Shown here: positions 9,471-19,027 of the stretch, piece by piece
Layout of the letters: every line of letters starts with the position of its first letter
How positions within the stretch are numbered: position 1 is the stretch's first letter
DNA from: Streptomyces sp. WAC06614
GTDB taxonomy: Bacteria > Actinomycetota > Actinomycetes > Streptomycetales > Streptomycetaceae
DNA length: 39,844 nt
Direction: 5' to 3'
Assembly: GCF_003949795.1 (NCBI RefSeq)
Contig: NZ_RPRY01000029.1
Span: 1-39,844, forward strand
Position numbers and translations under genes: made by a program
The notes under the pieces: model-generated
Database searches by the model: none
What the model was told of the DNA's origin: nothing
The model's input: only the letters and a program-made list of their open reading frames with translations

Positions 9471-11099
9471 TCAGCGCACGCGTTCGACCCTGCGCTCGTC
9501 CCAGACCGGTTCGGCCGTCTCCCGGACCACCCCGTCCGACCCGAAGACCAGGAAGCGGTCGAAGGACCGGGCGAACCAGCGGTCGTGCGTCACGCACAGC
9601 ACCGTGCCCTCGTACGCCTCCAGCCCCTCCTGCAGCGCCTCCGCCGACTCCAGGTCCAGGTTGTCCGTCGGCTCGTCCAGCAGCAACGCCGTGGTGCCCG
9701 CCAGCTCCAGCAGCAGGATCTGGAACCGCGCCTGCTGCCCGCCCGACAGCTTGTCGAACGGCTGGTCGCCCTGCCGCTCCAGCTCGTAGCGGCGCAGCAC
9801 GCTCATCGCCCCGCCCCGGTCCTTGGCGTGCTCGGTCCACAGGATGTCCACCAGCGACCGCCCGAACAGCTCCGGGTGCGCATGCGTCTGCGCGAAGTGA
9901 CCGGGCACCACCCGGGCCCCCAGCTTCCACGCCCCCGTGTGGGCCACCGGGTTCTCGGTGTCCCCCGCCAGCAGCCGCAGGAAGTGCGACTTGCCCGAAC
10001 CGTTCGAGCCGAGCACCGCGACCCGCTCGCCGTAGAAGACCTCCAGGTCGAACGGCTTCATCAGGCCCGTCAGCTCCAGCCGCTCGGCCGTCACCGCCCG
10101 CACGCCGGTGCGGCCGCCGCGCAGCCGCATCCGGATCTCCTGCTCCCGCGGCGGCTCCGGCGGCGGACCGGCCTCCTCGAACTTCTGGAACCGCGTCTGC
10201 ATCGCCCGGTACCGCGAGGCCATGTCGGGGCTGATCGCCGCCTGCTGCCGCAGCCGGTGCACCAGCGCCTTCAGTCGGGCGTGCTCCTCGTCCCACCGGC
10301 GCTTGAGCTCCTCGAACCGCGCGAAACGCTCCTTGCGCGCCTCGTGGTACGTCGAGAAGCCCCCGCCGTGCACCCACACGTCGGTGCCCGCCGGACTCGG
10401 CTCCAGGCTGACGATCTTCTGCGCGGCCCGGGACAGCAGCTCCCGGTCGTGGCTGACGAACAGCACCGTCTTGCGGGTCGCCTTGAGCTGGTCCTCCAGC
10501 CACCGCTTGCCCGGCACGTCGAGATAGTTGTCCGGCTCGTCCAGCAGCAGGCACTCGTCCGGACCGCGCAGGAGCGCCTCCAGCACCAGCCGCTTCTGCT
10601 CACCGCCCGAGAGCGTGCGCACCTCACGGAACTGGGCCCGCTCGTACGGGACCCCCAGCGCTGCCATGGTGCACACGTCCCACAGCGTTTCGGCCTCGTA
10701 GCCCTGGACGTCGGCCCAGTCGCTCAGCGCCTGCGCGTAGGCCATCTGCGCGGCCTCGTCGTCCACCGTCATGATCAGGTGCTCGGCGCGGTCGACGGCC
10801 CGGGCGGCCTGCCGGATCCGCGGCTGGGCCACGGAGACCAGCAGGTCACGGACGGTCGTCTCGTCCCGGACCGAGCCCACGAACTGCGACATCACCCCGA
10901 GCCCGCCGCTGACCGTGACACTGCCGCCGTGCGGCTGGAGCTCACCGGAGAGCAGCTTCAGCAGGGTGGTCTTGCCGGCGCCGTTCGCGCCCACCAGGGC
11001 GACCACGGAGCCCTCGCCGACCCGGAAGGACACATCGGGCAGCAGCACCCGCCCGTCAGGCAGGTAGTACTCCAGATGGCCGGCTTCGAGATGTCCCAT
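9471..11099 (-). CDS. ABC-F family ATPase (two ATP-binding cassettes, no membrane domain)
   Basis: This soluble 542-residue protein has two complete cassettes. Walker A is GANGAGKTT at about 37-45, with signature LSGGEQKRLVLEALL and Walker B LLLDEPDNYLD. The second cassette has GSNGSGKSH, LSGGQQARFQIL and LLLDEPTDNLD. A charged linker of about 80 residues with EELKRRWDEEHARLKAL lies between them. ABC-F proteins act on the ribosome in translation control or antibiotic protection; they are not exporters. Subfamily and substrate cannot be read here. I chose ATG 11099 over an upstream TTG (11135) because it starts directly at the conserved region; neither has a strong ribosome-binding site. Its position among translation genes fits a ribosomal role. 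Confidence 0.9.
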   Translation of the reverse strand: MGHLEAGHLEYYLPDGRVLLPDVSFRVGEGSVVALVGANGAGKTTLLKLLSGELQPHGGSVTVSGGLGVMSQFVGSVRDETTVRDLLVSVAQPRIRQAARAVDRAEHLIMTVDDEAAQMAYAQALSDWADVQGYEAETLWDVCTMAALGVPYERAQFREVRTLSGGEQKRLVLEALLRGPDECLLLDEPDNYLDVPGKRWLEDQLKATRKTVLFVSHDRELLSRAAQKIVSLEPSPAGTDVWVHGGGFSTYHEARKERFARFEELKRRWDEEHARLKALVHRLRQQAAISPDMASRYRAMQTRFQKFEEAGPPPEPPREQEIRMRLRGGRTGVRAVTAERLELTGLMKPFDLEVFYGERVAVLGSNGSGKSHFLRLLAGDTENPVAHTGAWKLGARVVPGHFAQTHAHPELFGRSLVDILWTEHAKDRGGAMSVLRRYELERQGDQPFDKLSGGQQARFQILLLELAGTTALLLDEPTDNLDLESAEALQEGLEAYEGTVLCVTHDRWFARSFDRFLVFGSDGVVRETAEPVWDERRVERVR

Positions 11100-11158
11100 G
11101 CCGGGGATTGTCCCGGCCGGACCCGCGAGGGCCAAAACGGTTTTCCGGTCCCCCGGGA

Positions 11159-12010
11159 TCAGCAGCAGCCGGCGCCCGGCAGGGTCCGGACGTTGCGGGC
11201 CAGCCGGTTGCGCTCGGCCAGCAGCTCGTCCGCCGGGTAGCCGACCTCTTCCAGGGTCAGCCCGTGCGGCCGTACGACGTGCACCGCGGAGTCCCGTACG
11301 CCCGCCGCGAGCACCTTGCCCGGCCAGTCCACCGGACGGTGCCCGTCACCGACGTGCAGCAGCGCGCCGACCAGGGAACGCACCATGTTGTGGCAGAACG
11401 CGTCCGCCCGGACCGTCGCCGTGACGATGCCGTCCGCGTCCCGCTCCCAGCTCAGCCGCTGGAGCGTCCGGATGGTCGTGGCGCCCTCGCGCTTCTTGCA
11501 GTACGCCGCGAAGTCGTGCTCGCCGAGCAGCGCCTGCGAGGCCTCGTTCATGGCGTCCACGTCCAGCGGCCAGTCGTGCCACAGCACGTGCCCGCGGCGC
11601 AGCGGGTCCACCCCGCCCTTGTGGTCGCCCACGCGGTAGGCGTAGCGGCGCCAGATCGCCGAGAACCGCGCGTTGAAGTGGGCCGGGGCCTCGGCCACCC
11701 GCCACACCCGCACGTCCTGCGGCAGCCGCCCGGCGAGGCGGCGCAGCAGCACCTCCCGGTGCTCCGCCCAGACGGCCTCCGGCAGGTCGAGATGGGCCAC
11801 CTGGCCGCGCGCGTGCACGCCCGCGTCGGTCCGCCCGGCCACGGTCAGCTCGACCGGGTGGGGCAGCCGCATCACGGTCTGCAGGGCCGATTCCAGCTCG
11901 CCCTGGACGGTCCGCCGCGCGGTCTGCTTCGCCCAGCCGGAGAAGTCCTTGCCGTCGTACGACAGGTCCAGCCGCACCCGGACGAAACCGGGCTCCACCT
12001 CGTCACTCAC
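11159..12010 (-). CDS. truA: tRNA pseudouridine(38-40) synthase TruA
   Basis: TruA converts uridines 38-40 of the tRNA anticodon arm to pseudouridine. The catalytic motif [16 protein letters not shown] is intact, with nucleophile Asp62, and RYAYRV and NMVRSLVG follow. I chose GTG 12010 because GAGAGG lies about 9 nt upstream; an ATG 9 nt earlier abuts that site. This gives 283 aa. It follows rplQ after a hairpin at 12034-12069, as is usual at the end of the rpoA-rplQ cluster in actinomycetes. Confidence 0.96.
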   Translation of the reverse strand: MSDEVEPGFVRVRLDLSYDGKDFSGWAKQTARRTVQGELESALQTVMRLPHPVELTVAGRTDAGVHARGQVAHLDLPEAVWAEHREVLLRRLAGRLPQDVRVWRVAEAPAHFNARFSAIWRRYAYRVGDHKGGVDPLRRGHVLWHDWPLDVDAMNEASQALLGEHDFAAYCKKREGATTIRTLQRLSWERDADGIVTATVRADAFCHNMVRSLVGALLHVGDGHRPVDWPGKVLAAGVRDSAVHVVRPHGLTLEEVGYPADELLAERNRLARNVRTLPGAGCC

Positions 12011-12033
12011 GTGCCACATCCTCTCAAACGTGC

Positions 12034-12069
12034 GGAACGGGCCCGCCCCCGAAGGGACGGACCCGTTCC
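12034..12069 (-). terminator. UUCG-loop hairpin between rplQ and truA
   Basis: GGAACGGG pairs with CCCGTTCC and the stem continues inwards to a C-UUCG-G tetraloop in the minus-strand RNA. It lies 35 bp past the rplQ stop and just before the truA ribosome-binding site. No strong U-tract follows, so some read-through into truA is likely. Confidence 0.7.
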
Positions 12070-12103
12070 AAGCCTGACGGCTGAAGGCGATCCGGGAACC
12101 GGA

Positions 12104-12598
12104 TCAGGCCTCCTTGGTCTCCTCGGCCGGGGCCTCGGCGGCCTCGGTCTCGGTGGCCTCGGCGGCCTTGGCCTCGTCGGCCTCCTTGACGGCGCGCTTG
12201 GTGGCGGCCTCGGCCTCGGCGACGGTCGCCTTCTTGGCGATCTCGCCCTCGACCAGCTCGATCACAGCCATCGGGGCGTTGTCGCCACGACGGTTGCCGA
12301 TCTTGGTGATGCGGGTGTAACCACCCGGGCGCTCGGAGTAGCGCGGGGCGATCTCGGTGAAGAGCGTGTGGACGACGCCCTTGTCCGTGATCGTCTGCAG
12401 CACCAGGCGACGGTTGTGGATGTCGCCCTTCTTCGCCTTGGTGATCAGGCGCTCGGCGACCGGACGCAGGCGGCGGGCCTTGGCCTCGGTCGTGGTGATG
12501 CGGCCGTGCTCGAAGAGCGACTTCGCGAGGTTCGCGAGCAGCAGCTTCTCGTGCGCGGCGGAGCCGCCGAGGCGGGCGCCCTTGGTGGGACGCGGCAT
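12104..12598 (-). CDS. rplQ: 50S ribosomal protein L17
   Basis: L17 lies near the peptide exit tunnel. I chose ATG 12598 because GAGGAG precedes it and it gives the conserved start [12 protein letters not shown]. The product is 164 aa; residues 1 to about 118 are the conserved domain and the remainder is an Ala/Glu-rich tail typical of actinomycetes. It ends the infA-rpmJ-rpsM-rpsK-rpoA-rplQ cluster. Confidence 0.98.
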   Translation of the reverse strand: MPRPTKGARLGGSAAHEKLLLANLAKSLFEHGRITTTEAKARRLRPVAERLITKAKKGDIHNRRLVLQTITDKGVVHTLFTEIAPRYSERPGGYTRITKIGNRRGDNAPMAVIELVEGEIAKKATVAEAEAATKRAVKEADEAKAAEATETEAAEAPAEETKEA

Positions 12599-12703
12599 GG
12601 TGATTCTCCTCTGTGCTGCACCGGCCGTGTCAGGTACCGGTGTCAGTTCCCTCAAGCGGTCGCGAGAGGGGGGCGCGGGGGGCGTGGACCCCCCGCAATT
12701 CTC

Positions 12704-13726
12704 TTAGTACTGCTCGGTCTCGACGAAGCCGGCGTCGGCGTCGTCGTCCGCGCCGAAGGCGTCGGCGGCGGCGGTCGGGTCGAACCCGGGCGGGCTGTCC
12801 TTCAGGGCCAGGCCCATGCCGGCCAGCTTCGCCTTGACCTCGTCGATCGACTTCGCACCGAAGTTGCGGATGTCGAGCAGGTCGGCCTCGGAGCGGGCGA
12901 CGAGCTCACCCACGGAGTGGATGCCCTCGCGCTTGAGGCAGTTGTACGACCGAACGGTGAGCTCCAGCTCCTCGATCGGCAGCGCCAGGTCGGCGGCCAG
13001 GGCGGCGTCCGTCGGGGACGGGCCCATGTCGATGCCCTCGGCGTCGATGTTGAGCTCGCGGGCCAGACCGAACAGCTCGACCAGGGTCTTGCCGGCGGAC
13101 GCCATGGCGTCGCGCGGGCGCATGGCCTGCTTGGTCTCGACGTCGACGATCAGCTTGTCGAAGTCGGTGCGCTGCTCGACTCGGGTCGCCTCGACCTTGT
13201 AGGTGACCTTGAGGACCGGGCTGTAGATGGAGTCGACCGGGATGCGGCCGATCTCCTGGCCCAGCTGCTTGTTCTGGACGGCGGAGACGTAGCCGCGACC
13301 GCGCTCGACGGTCAGCTCCATCTCCAGCTTGCCCTTGCCGTTCAGGGTGGCGAGGACGAGGTCCGGGTTGTGCACCTCGACACCGGCCGGCGGCGCGATG
13401 TCGGCGGCGGTGACCAGGCCCGGGCCCTGCTTGCGCAGGTACATCACGACCGGCTCGTCGTGCTCCGAGGAGACGACCAGCTGCTTGATGTTGAGGATGA
13501 GGTCGGTGACGTCCTCCTTGACGCCCGGCACGGTGGTGAACTCGTGCAGGACACCGTCGATGCGGATGCTGGTGACAGCGGCACCCGGGATCGAGGAGAG
13601 GAGCGTACGGCGCAGGGAGTTACCGAGGGTGTAGCCGAAGCCCGGCTCCAGCGGCTCGATCACGAACCGCGAGCGGTACTCGTCGACGACCTCTTCGGTC
13701 AGCGAAGGACGCTGAGCGATAAGCAT
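12704..13726 (-). CDS. rpoA: DNA-directed RNA polymerase subunit alpha
   Basis: Alpha dimerises to nucleate RNA polymerase assembly and contacts upstream promoter DNA and activators. I chose ATG 13726, giving 340 aa that start MLIAQRP. The N-terminal assembly domain (to about 225) has [20 protein letters not shown]. The C-terminal domain (about 245-310) has the helix-hairpin-helix region with [14 protein letters not shown] and [12 protein letters not shown], and an acidic tail ends in ETEQY. A hairpin at 13807-13840 sits between it and rpsK. rpsD is not found beside it, which is normal in Streptomyces. Confidence 0.98.
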   Translation of the reverse strand: MLIAQRPSLTEEVVDEYRSRFVIEPLEPGFGYTLGNSLRRTLLSSIPGAAVTSIRIDGVLHEFTTVPGVKEDVTDLILNIKQLVVSSEHDEPVVMYLRKQGPGLVTAADIAPPAGVEVHNPDLVLATLNGKGKLEMELTVERGRGYVSAVQNKQLGQEIGRIPVDSIYSPVLKVTYKVEATRVEQRTDFDKLIVDVETKQAMRPRDAMASAGKTLVELFGLARELNIDAEGIDMGPSPTDAALAADLALPIEELELTVRSYNCLKREGIHSVGELVARSEADLLDIRNFGAKSIDEVKAKLAGMGLALKDSPPGFDPTAAADAFGADDDADAGFVETEQY

Positions 13727-13806
13727 GTCTTTTTCCTTCAGTCGTGGACGCCCACTATTTGACGCCCGACAGTGCTGTACGGGGTACAGCGGTACTGCAA
13801 GGGTAC

Positions 13807-13840
13807 GGGCGGCACGGCCCCCGAAGGGGTCGTACCGCCC
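13807..13840 (-). promoter_or_regulatory. Intraoperonic UUCG-loop hairpin between rpsK and rpoA
   Basis: GGGCGGCACGGCCCC pairs with GGGGTCGTACCGCCC (two wobble pairs in the RNA) around a C-UUCG-G tetraloop. The 145-bp rpsK-rpoA gap is unusual in an otherwise tight cluster. The hairpin could attenuate transcription or protect/process the transcript, setting alpha output separately from ribosomal proteins. The function is inferred. Confidence 0.65.
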
Positions 13841-13871
13841 GGACACTCAAGAACGCACAGGCGTCGCTGCG

Positions 13872-14276
13872 TCAGACGCGGCGGCGCTTCGGCGGGCGGC
13901 AGCCGTTGTGCGGGGTGGGGGTGACGTCCTGGATCGAGCCGACCTCGAGGCCGGTGGCCTGGAGGGAGCGGATCGCGGTCTCACGGCCGGAGCCGGGACC
14001 CTTGACGAAGACGTCGACCTTGCGCATGCCGTGCTCCTGCGCGCGGCGGGCGGCCGACTCGGCGGCCATCTGCGCGGCGAAGGGGGTGGACTTGCGCGAG
14101 CCCTTGAAGCCGACGTGGCCGGCGGAGGCCCAGGAGATCACGTTGCCGGACGGGTCCGTGATCGAGACGATCGTGTTGTTGAACGTGCTCTTGATGTGCG
14201 CGTGGCCGTGAGCGACGTTCTTCTTTTCCTTGCGGCGCACCTTCTTGGCAGCGCCCTGACGACCCTTGGGGGGCAT
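13872..14276 (-). CDS. rpsK: 30S ribosomal protein S11
   Basis: S11 forms part of the platform of the small subunit, near the mRNA exit. The 134-residue product has the conserved [34 protein letters not shown] and [18 protein letters not shown] regions (the last at the C-terminus). Normal length. It lies 54 bp after rpsM. Confidence 0.98.
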   Translation of the reverse strand: MPPKGRQGAAKKVRRKEKKNVAHGHAHIKSTFNNTIVSITDPSGNVISWASAGHVGFKGSRKSTPFAAQMAAESAARRAQEHGMRKVDVFVKGPGSGRETAIRSLQATGLEVGSIQDVTPTPHNGCRPPKRRRV

Positions 14277-14330
14277 GTCAAACTCCTACGGGAGGTGGTC
14301 GGTCCTACAGCGCAAGACCGCTGAACAGGA

Positions 14331-14711
14331 CTACTTCTTGCCCGGCTTCTTCTTACCGGCGATCGCGCGACGCGGGCCCTTGCGGGTACGCGCGTTCGTG
14401 CTGGTGCGCTGACCGCGGACCGGCAGGCCACGGCGGTGACGCAGACCCTGGTAGCAGCCGATCTCCACCTTGCGGCGGATGTCGGCCTGGATCTCGCGGC
14501 GGAGGTCACCCTCGGTACGGAGGTTGGCGTCCACGTACTCGCGGATCTTGACCAGGTCCTCTTCGGCCAGGTCACGAACGCGGGTGCTCGGGTTCACGCC
14601 GGTCGCGGCGAGGATCTCCTTGGACCGGGTGCGCCCGATACCGAAGACGTAGGTGAGTGCGATCTCCACGCGCTTTTCGCGCGGGATGTCAACACCGGAA
14701 ACGCGTGCCAT
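14331..14711 (-). CDS. rpsM: 30S ribosomal protein S13
   Basis: S13 is a head protein that bridges to the large subunit and contacts P-site tRNA. The 126-residue product begins [20 protein letters not shown], has the [11 protein letters not shown] helix-hairpin region and the [13 protein letters not shown] segment, and ends in a Lys-rich tail. AGGAG lies just upstream. The 186-bp gap to rpmJ (14712-14897) is long for this cluster; I see no firm promoter or hairpin in it. Confidence 0.98.
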   Translation of the reverse strand: MARVSGVDIPREKRVEIALTYVFGIGRTRSKEILAATGVNPSTRVRDLAEEDLVKIREYVDANLRTEGDLRREIQADIRRKVEIGCYQGLRHRRGLPVRGQRTSTNARTRKGPRRAIAGKKKPGKK

Positions 14712-14897
14712 TGAATGGCTCCTGTGTTAGTCGGGGGTCTTCCACAGAGCCACTCCCGACCGCCGTATGAGGTACGCATCGGGTCCCCGGCCCCCGCCGG
14801 AGGTGCCGCCGACCCTGATCGGGCTGGGCGGGCTCTGCGATATGAACGTGTGTTGCGTCGCGCGAAGAACTGCGAAGTGCAGGTCGGTCGGCGTGCG

Positions 14898-15011
14898 TCA
14901 GCCCTGGCGCTGCTTGTGGCGCAGGTTGTCGCAGATGACCATGACCCGACCGTGACGGCGGATCACCTTGCACTTGTCGCAGATCTTCTTGACGCTCGGC
15001 TTGACCTTCAT
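14898..15011 (-). CDS. rpmJ: 50S ribosomal protein L36, zinc-binding form
   Basis: This is a 37-residue protein starting [15 protein letters not shown] and ending RHKQRQG. Cys11, Cys14, Cys27 and His32 form the complete zinc ribbon, so this is the zinc-containing (C+) form. Streptomycetes commonly keep a second, zinc-free L36 elsewhere under Zur control; none is in this window. It lies between infA and rpsM, 71 bp after infA. Confidence 0.97.
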   Translation of the reverse strand: MKVKPSVKKICDKCKVIRRHGRVMVICDNLRHKQRQG

Positions 15012-15082
15012 GTTCTTAAGGTTCTCCGGGTCAGTGCCACCACCCGCGCCGGGAAGACCCCAGGCGGGAGCAGGAGCAAGAT

Positions 15083-15304
15083 CTACTTGTATCGGTAGAC
15101 GATCCGGCCACGCGTCAGGTCGTACGGAGAGAGCTCCACGACGACCCGGTCATCCGGGAGGATACGGATGTAGTGCATCCGCATCTTGCCGCTGATGTGC
15201 GCGAGGACCTTGTGACCGTTCTGGAGTTCCACCTTGAACATGGCGTTCGGGAGGGACTCGATCACGGTGCCCTCGATCTCGATGGCACCTTGCTTCTTGG
15301 CCAC
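15083..15304 (-). CDS. infA: Translation initiation factor IF-1
   Basis: IF-1 occupies the A site of the small subunit during initiation. The protein is 73 aa, a single OB-fold, with [35 protein letters not shown] and the tail GRIVYRYK. I chose GTG 15304, preceded by AAAGGCG, because upstream residues do not fit the family and the length becomes standard. It starts the infA-rpmJ-rpsM-rpsK-rpoA-rplQ cluster. Confidence 0.97.
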   Translation of the reverse strand: MAKKQGAIEIEGTVIESLPNAMFKVELQNGHKVLAHISGKMRMHYIRILPDDRVVVELSPYDLTRGRIVYRYK

Positions 15305-15382
15305 GCTTCGCCTTTCGAATCGGCTACCTTGATCGGCCCTGTGCGCCATGCGGACATGGGGATGCACGTGAGCCGACGAGTC

Positions 15383-15437
15383 AGTCTACGTCAGGGCACC
15401 CAGAAAGACGAATCCGGAAAGTTTGCCCACGAGTCTA
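15383..15437 (-). promoter_or_regulatory. Candidate promoters upstream of infA
   Basis: Two identical TAGACT hexamers (minus strand, at 15383-15388 and 15432-15437) resemble vegetative -10 boxes. A TTCGCC hexamer lies 17 bp before the distal one; the proximal one has only a weak TTCGTC at 18 bp. They lie 80-130 bp upstream of infA, in the gap after map, where this cluster would be expected to start. Confidence 0.4.
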
Positions 15438-15465
15438 GATCATTACGCCGTCCGGGCGAACGCCG

Positions 15466-16326
15466 CTACGCGCCCCGGTTCAGCGGGTCCGGCGCCGTGG
15501 TGATGCCGTACTGCGCCAGCTTCTCCTTGCCGCAGTCCGGGGCGGTCAGCACGATCGGCCCCTCCTCGGTCAGGGCGACCGAGTGCTCCCAGTGCGAGGA
15601 CCAGGTGCCGTCCGTGGTGACGACCGTCCAGTCGTCGGCCAGGACCTCGGTCTGCGCGGTGCCGAGCGACACCATCGGCTCGATGGCCAGGCACACGCCC
15701 GGCACCAGCTTGATCCCCTTGCCCCGCTTGCGCGAGACGTAGTTCAGCAGGTGCGGGTCCATGTGCATCTCGGAGCCGATGCCGTGGCCGCCGTAGTCCT
15801 CGATGATCCCGTAGCGGCCGAGGCTGTGGTCGCCGGTGGCCGGGCGCGGCTGGCGCTTGATGTACGACTCGATGGCCTTGGAAATGTCCACCAGGCGGTT
15901 GCCGAGCTTCATGGCCGCGATGCCGGCCCACATCGACTCCTCGGTCACCCGGGACAGCTCCAGCAGCTCCGGAGCGTGCCCGGTGCCCACGAAGGCGGTG
16001 AAGGCCGCGTCACCGTGCCAGCCGTCGACGATCGCGCCGGCGTCGATCGAGATGATGTCGCCGTCCTTGAGGACCGTCTCGTCGTCCGGGATGCCGTGGA
16101 CGACGACCTCGTTGGCCGAGGTGCAGATCGTCGCGGGGAAACCGCCGTAGCCGAGGAAGTTCGACTTCGCCCCGTGGTCGGCGATGACCTTGCGGGCCAC
16201 CATGTCGAGGTCCCGCGTGGTGGCGCCCGGCACGGCCGCCTCCCGGGTGGCCGCGTGGATGGCGGCGACGACCAGACCGGCCTCCCGCATCTTCGCGATC
16301 TGCTCGGGCGTCTTCAGCTGGACCAT
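15466..16326 (-). CDS. map: Methionine aminopeptidase, type I
   Basis: This metalloenzyme removes the N-terminal methionine from new proteins. The 286-residue product has the pita-bread fold signatures: DAGAIVDGWHGD (two metal-binding Asp), GGHGIGSEMHMDP (metal-binding His), CLAIEPM (Glu) and the final HWEHSVALTEEG (Glu). Near residue 195 it has an extra RQPRPATGDHSLGRYG insertion before the His motif, seen in actinomycete homologues. It follows adk after a perfect hairpin, in the standard secY-adk-map order. Confidence 0.97.
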   Translation of the reverse strand: MVQLKTPEQIAKMREAGLVVAAIHAATREAAVPGATTRDLDMVARKVIADHGAKSNFLGYGGFPATICTSANEVVVHGIPDDETVLKDGDIISIDAGAIVDGWHGDAAFTAFVGTGHAPELLELSRVTEESMWAGIAAMKLGNRLVDISKAIESYIKRQPRPATGDHSLGRYGIIEDYGGHGIGSEMHMDPHLLNYVSRKRGKGIKLVPGVCLAIEPMVSLGTAQTEVLADDWTVVTTDGTWSSHWEHSVALTEEGPIVLTAPDCGKEKLAQYGITTAPDPLNRGA

Positions 16327-16368
16327 GGGGTGATGTGCCTTCCACCTGCGAATCGGGACTTCTCAACA

Positions 16369-16405
16369 GTACGGCCGCGGCGTCCGGTGGACACCGCGGC
16401 CGTAC
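16369..16405 (-). terminator. Perfect 12-bp inverted repeat between adk and map
   Basis: GTACGGCCGCGG (16369-16380) is exactly complementary to CCGCGGCCGTAC (16394-16405), and an inner GTCC/GGAC stem leaves only a three-base loop. It sits 15 bp after the adk stop and 43 bp before map. There is no U-tract, so it may be an attenuator or a processing hairpin between the two genes. Confidence 0.7.
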
Positions 16406-16420
16406 GGAGGTACTGCGGTA

Positions 16421-17068
16421 CTACTTCTTCAGGGCGTCCATCGCGCGCTGGGTGACGTCCTTGACCTCACCGAGGGCGGAGATCGTCACCAGCAGGCCCT
16501 GGGCCTTGTAGTAGTCGATGATCGGCTCGGTCTGCGTGTGGTAGACCTCCAGCCGGTTGCGGACCGTGCCCTCGGAGTCGTCGCTGCGCTGGTACAGCTC
16601 ACCGCCGCAGATGTCGCAGACACCGTCGGTCTTCGGCGGGGTGTACGTCACGTGGAAGACGTGCGCCGAGTCGTTGCGGCAGATCCGGCGGCCGGCGATG
16701 CGCTTGACGACCTCGTCCTCCGGGACCTCCAGGTCGAGGACGGCGTCCAGCTTCATGCCGGAGTCCTTCAGCATCGCGTCCAGGGCCTCGGCCTGCGAGA
16801 CGTTGCGCGGGAAGCCGTCGAGCAGGAACCCGTTGGCCGCGTCGGCCTGCTGCATGCGGTCCTTGGCCATGCCGACGGTGATCTCGTCGGGGACGAGGTC
16901 ACCGGCGTCCATGTACGCCTTGGCGCGCTGGCCCAGCTCGGTGTTCTTGCTGATGTTGGCGCGGAACAGGTCACCCGTGGAGATGTGGGGGATGTTCAGG
17001 TTCTTGGCAAGGAACGCGGCCTGCGTTCCCTTGCCCGCACCGGGGGGCCCGACGAGGACGATACGCAT
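16421..17068 (-). CDS. adk: Adenylate kinase
   Basis: Adk equilibrates ATP + AMP with two ADP. The 215-residue protein has the P-loop GPPGAGKGT at 7-15, DGFPRN in the AMP-binding part and a long LID. The LID has ICRNDSAHVFH and CDICGGELYQR, so the Cys/His set for a structural zinc is present. The start codon overlaps the secY stop by one base (TGATG), indicating translational coupling with secY. Confidence 0.98.
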   Translation of the reverse strand: MRIVLVGPPGAGKGTQAAFLAKNLNIPHISTGDLFRANISKNTELGQRAKAYMDAGDLVPDEITVGMAKDRMQQADAANGFLLDGFPRNVSQAEALDAMLKDSGMKLDAVLDLEVPEDEVVKRIAGRRICRNDSAHVFHVTYTPPKTDGVCDICGGELYQRSDDSEGTVRNRLEVYHTQTEPIIDYYKAQGLLVTISALGEVKDVTQRAMDALKK

Positions 17069-18381
17069 CAGCGGAGGAACCCTTCGTAATTACGCTGCTG
17101 GAGCTGGCTCTCGATCTGCTTCACGGTTTCCAGACCCACACCCACGATGATCAGGATGCTCGTCCCGCCGAACGGGAAGTTCTGGTTCGCTCCGAAGCCG
17201 GCCAACGCCATCGTCGGCACAAGAGCGATGAGACCCAGGTACAGCGACCCCGGCCAGGTGATCCGGTTGAGCACGTAGCTCAGGTACTCGGCAGTAGGAC
17301 GGCCCGCCCGGATACCCGGGATGAAGCCACCATACTTCTTCATGTTGTCGGCCACTTCCTCCGGGTTGAACGAAATCGCCACGTAGAAGAACGCGAAGAA
17401 GACGATCAGGAGGAAGTAGGCGGCGATGTAGTAGGGGTGGTCACCCTTGACGAAGTGCTTCTGGATCCAGGTGGCCCAGCCCGCGGTCGATCCGCTGAAC
17501 TGGACGATCAAGGCCGGGATGTAGAGCAGCGACGACGCGAAGATGACGGGAATCACACCCGCCTGGTTCACCTTGAGCGGGATGTAGGTGGACGTACCGC
17601 CGTACGCGCGGCGGCCGATCATGCGCTTGGCGTACTGGACCGGGATCCGACGCTGGGCCTGCTCGACGAAGACGACGAGGGCCACCATCGCGAGGCCGAC
17701 CAGGATGACGACGCCGAACTCGACCCAGCCGTCGGCGATCTTGCCCTGGAGCTTGATCTGCCACAGCGCGCTGACGAAACCGGCGGCGATCGAGATGAAC
17801 ATGAGGATCGACATGCCGTTGCCGATGCCGCGGTCGGTGATCAGCTCGCCGAGCCACATCACGACACAGGTGCCCGCGGTCATGGTGAGGACCATGACGA
17901 CGGTGGTGAAGATCGAGCGGTCCGGCACGATCTGGCTGGCGACCGTGCAGCCCTGGAACAGCGCACCCGAGCGGGCGGTGGCGACGAGACCGGTGCCCTG
18001 GAGGATGGCGAGCGCGACCGTCAGATAACGCGTGTACTGCGTGATCTTCGCCGTGCCGGCCTGCCCCTCCTTCTTGAGGTTCTCCAGCTTGGGGATGACC
18101 ACGGTCAGCAGCTGGAGGATGATGCTCGCCGTGATGTACGGCATGATGCCGAGCGCGAAGATCGTGATCTGCAGCAGCGCACCACCGCTGAACATGTTGA
18201 CCAGCCCGAACAGGCTGTTGCTGGTGCCTGCCTGTTCCACACACTGCTGGACATACTTGTAGCTCACGCCGGGTACCGGGATGTGGGACCCGAGCCGGAA
18301 CAGCACGATGATGCCGAGCGTGAAGAGCAGCTTCTTGCGCAGGTCGGGCGTCTTGAACGCCCGGGCGAACGCGGTGAGCAC
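17068..18381 (-). CDS. secY: Preprotein translocase subunit SecY
   Basis: SecY forms the protein-conducting channel of the Sec translocon in the cytoplasmic membrane. The 437-residue product has about ten hydrophobic segments. Conserved parts include the GSHIPVPGV region, LGIMPYITASIILQLL in helix 2 and the cytoplasmic loop with RRIPVQYAKRM. It starts with GTG at 18381 behind a perfect AGGAGG. It is separated from rplO by a terminator and 188 bp, so it may have its own promoter. It overlaps adk by one base. Confidence 0.98.
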   Translation of the reverse strand: MLTAFARAFKTPDLRKKLLFTLGIIVLFRLGSHIPVPGVSYKYVQQCVEQAGTSNSLFGLVNMFSGGALLQITIFALGIMPYITASIILQLLTVVIPKLENLKKEGQAGTAKITQYTRYLTVALAILQGTGLVATARSGALFQGCTVASQIVPDRSIFTTVVMVLTMTAGTCVVMWLGELITDRGIGNGMSILMFISIAAGFVSALWQIKLQGKIADGWVEFGVVILVGLAMVALVVFVEQAQRRIPVQYAKRMIGRRAYGGTSTYIPLKVNQAGVIPVIFASSLLYIPALIVQFSGSTAGWATWIQKHFVKGDHPYYIAAYFLLIVFFAFFYVAISFNPEEVADNMKKYGGFIPGIRAGRPTAEYLSYVLNRITWPGSLYLGLIALVPTMALAGFGANQNFPFGGTSILIIVGVGLETVKQIESQLQQRNYEGFLR

Positions 18382-18502
18382 GGTGCCTCCTGCGACCCCC
18401 GCGCTACTGCGTCAGAGGTGACGGTCTGAAGGAATCGATGGGTACGACAAAGCAAAGGTGCAGGCCACCTTACCGGCGTCTGCGCCCCCCGTGGAACGAC
18501 CA

Positions 18503-18536
18503 ACCGGGGATGCCCCATTTGTGAGGCATCCCCGGT
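18503..18536 (-). terminator. Terminator after rplO
   Basis: ACCGGGGATGCC pairs perfectly with GGCATCCCCGGT over 12 bp with a 10-nt loop, 34 bp past the rplO stop. Its position marks the end of the spc cluster before secY. U-tract is weak on the minus strand (GGTTGGTCGTT). The remaining 120 bp before secY probably holds a secY promoter, which I could not assign. Confidence 0.75.
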
Positions 18537-18569
18537 CGGTTTTACTCGCTATGAGTCACTGATCTCGTC

Positions 18570-19025
18570 TCAGACGAGCTCGGTGACCGTGCCGCCGGCG
18601 GCGGCAATCTTCTCCTTGGCGGAGCCGGAGACGGCGTCGACCGTCACCTGCAGCGCCACGGAGATCTCGCCCTGGCCCAGGACCTTGACGAGCTGGTTCT
18701 TGCGCACGGCACCCTTGGCGACCAGGTCGGCCACGGTGACCTCGCCACCCTGCGGGTACAGGGCGGCCAGCTTGTCCAGGTTGACGACCTGGAACTCGGT
18801 GCGGAACGGGTTCTTGAAACCCTTCAGCTTCGGGAGGCGCATGTGGAGCGGCATCTGGCCACCCTCGAAGCGCTCCGGAACCTGGTAACGGGCCTTGGTG
18901 CCCTTGGTACCACGACCGGCCGTCTTACCCTTGGACGCCTCACCACGACCCACACGGGTCTTGGCGGTCTTGGCGCCCGGGGCGGGACGGAGGTTGTGGA
19001 TCTTGAGCGGGTTGGTCTCCGCCAT
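18570..19025 (-). CDS. rplO: 50S ribosomal protein L15
   Basis: L15 is a large-subunit protein that binds 23S rRNA late in assembly. The 151-residue product has the Gly/Arg-rich N-terminal part with [19 protein letters not shown], then [21 protein letters not shown]. It is normal in length and lies 2 bp after rpmD. It is the last gene of the spc cluster. Confidence 0.98.
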   Translation of the reverse strand: MAETNPLKIHNLRPAPGAKTAKTRVGRGEASKGKTAGRGTKGTKARYQVPERFEGGQMPLHMRLPKLKGFKNPFRTEFQVVNLDKLAALYPQGGEVTVADLVAKGAVRKNQLVKVLGQGEISVALQVTVDAVSGSAKEKIAAAGGTVTELV

Positions 19026-19027
19026 GA

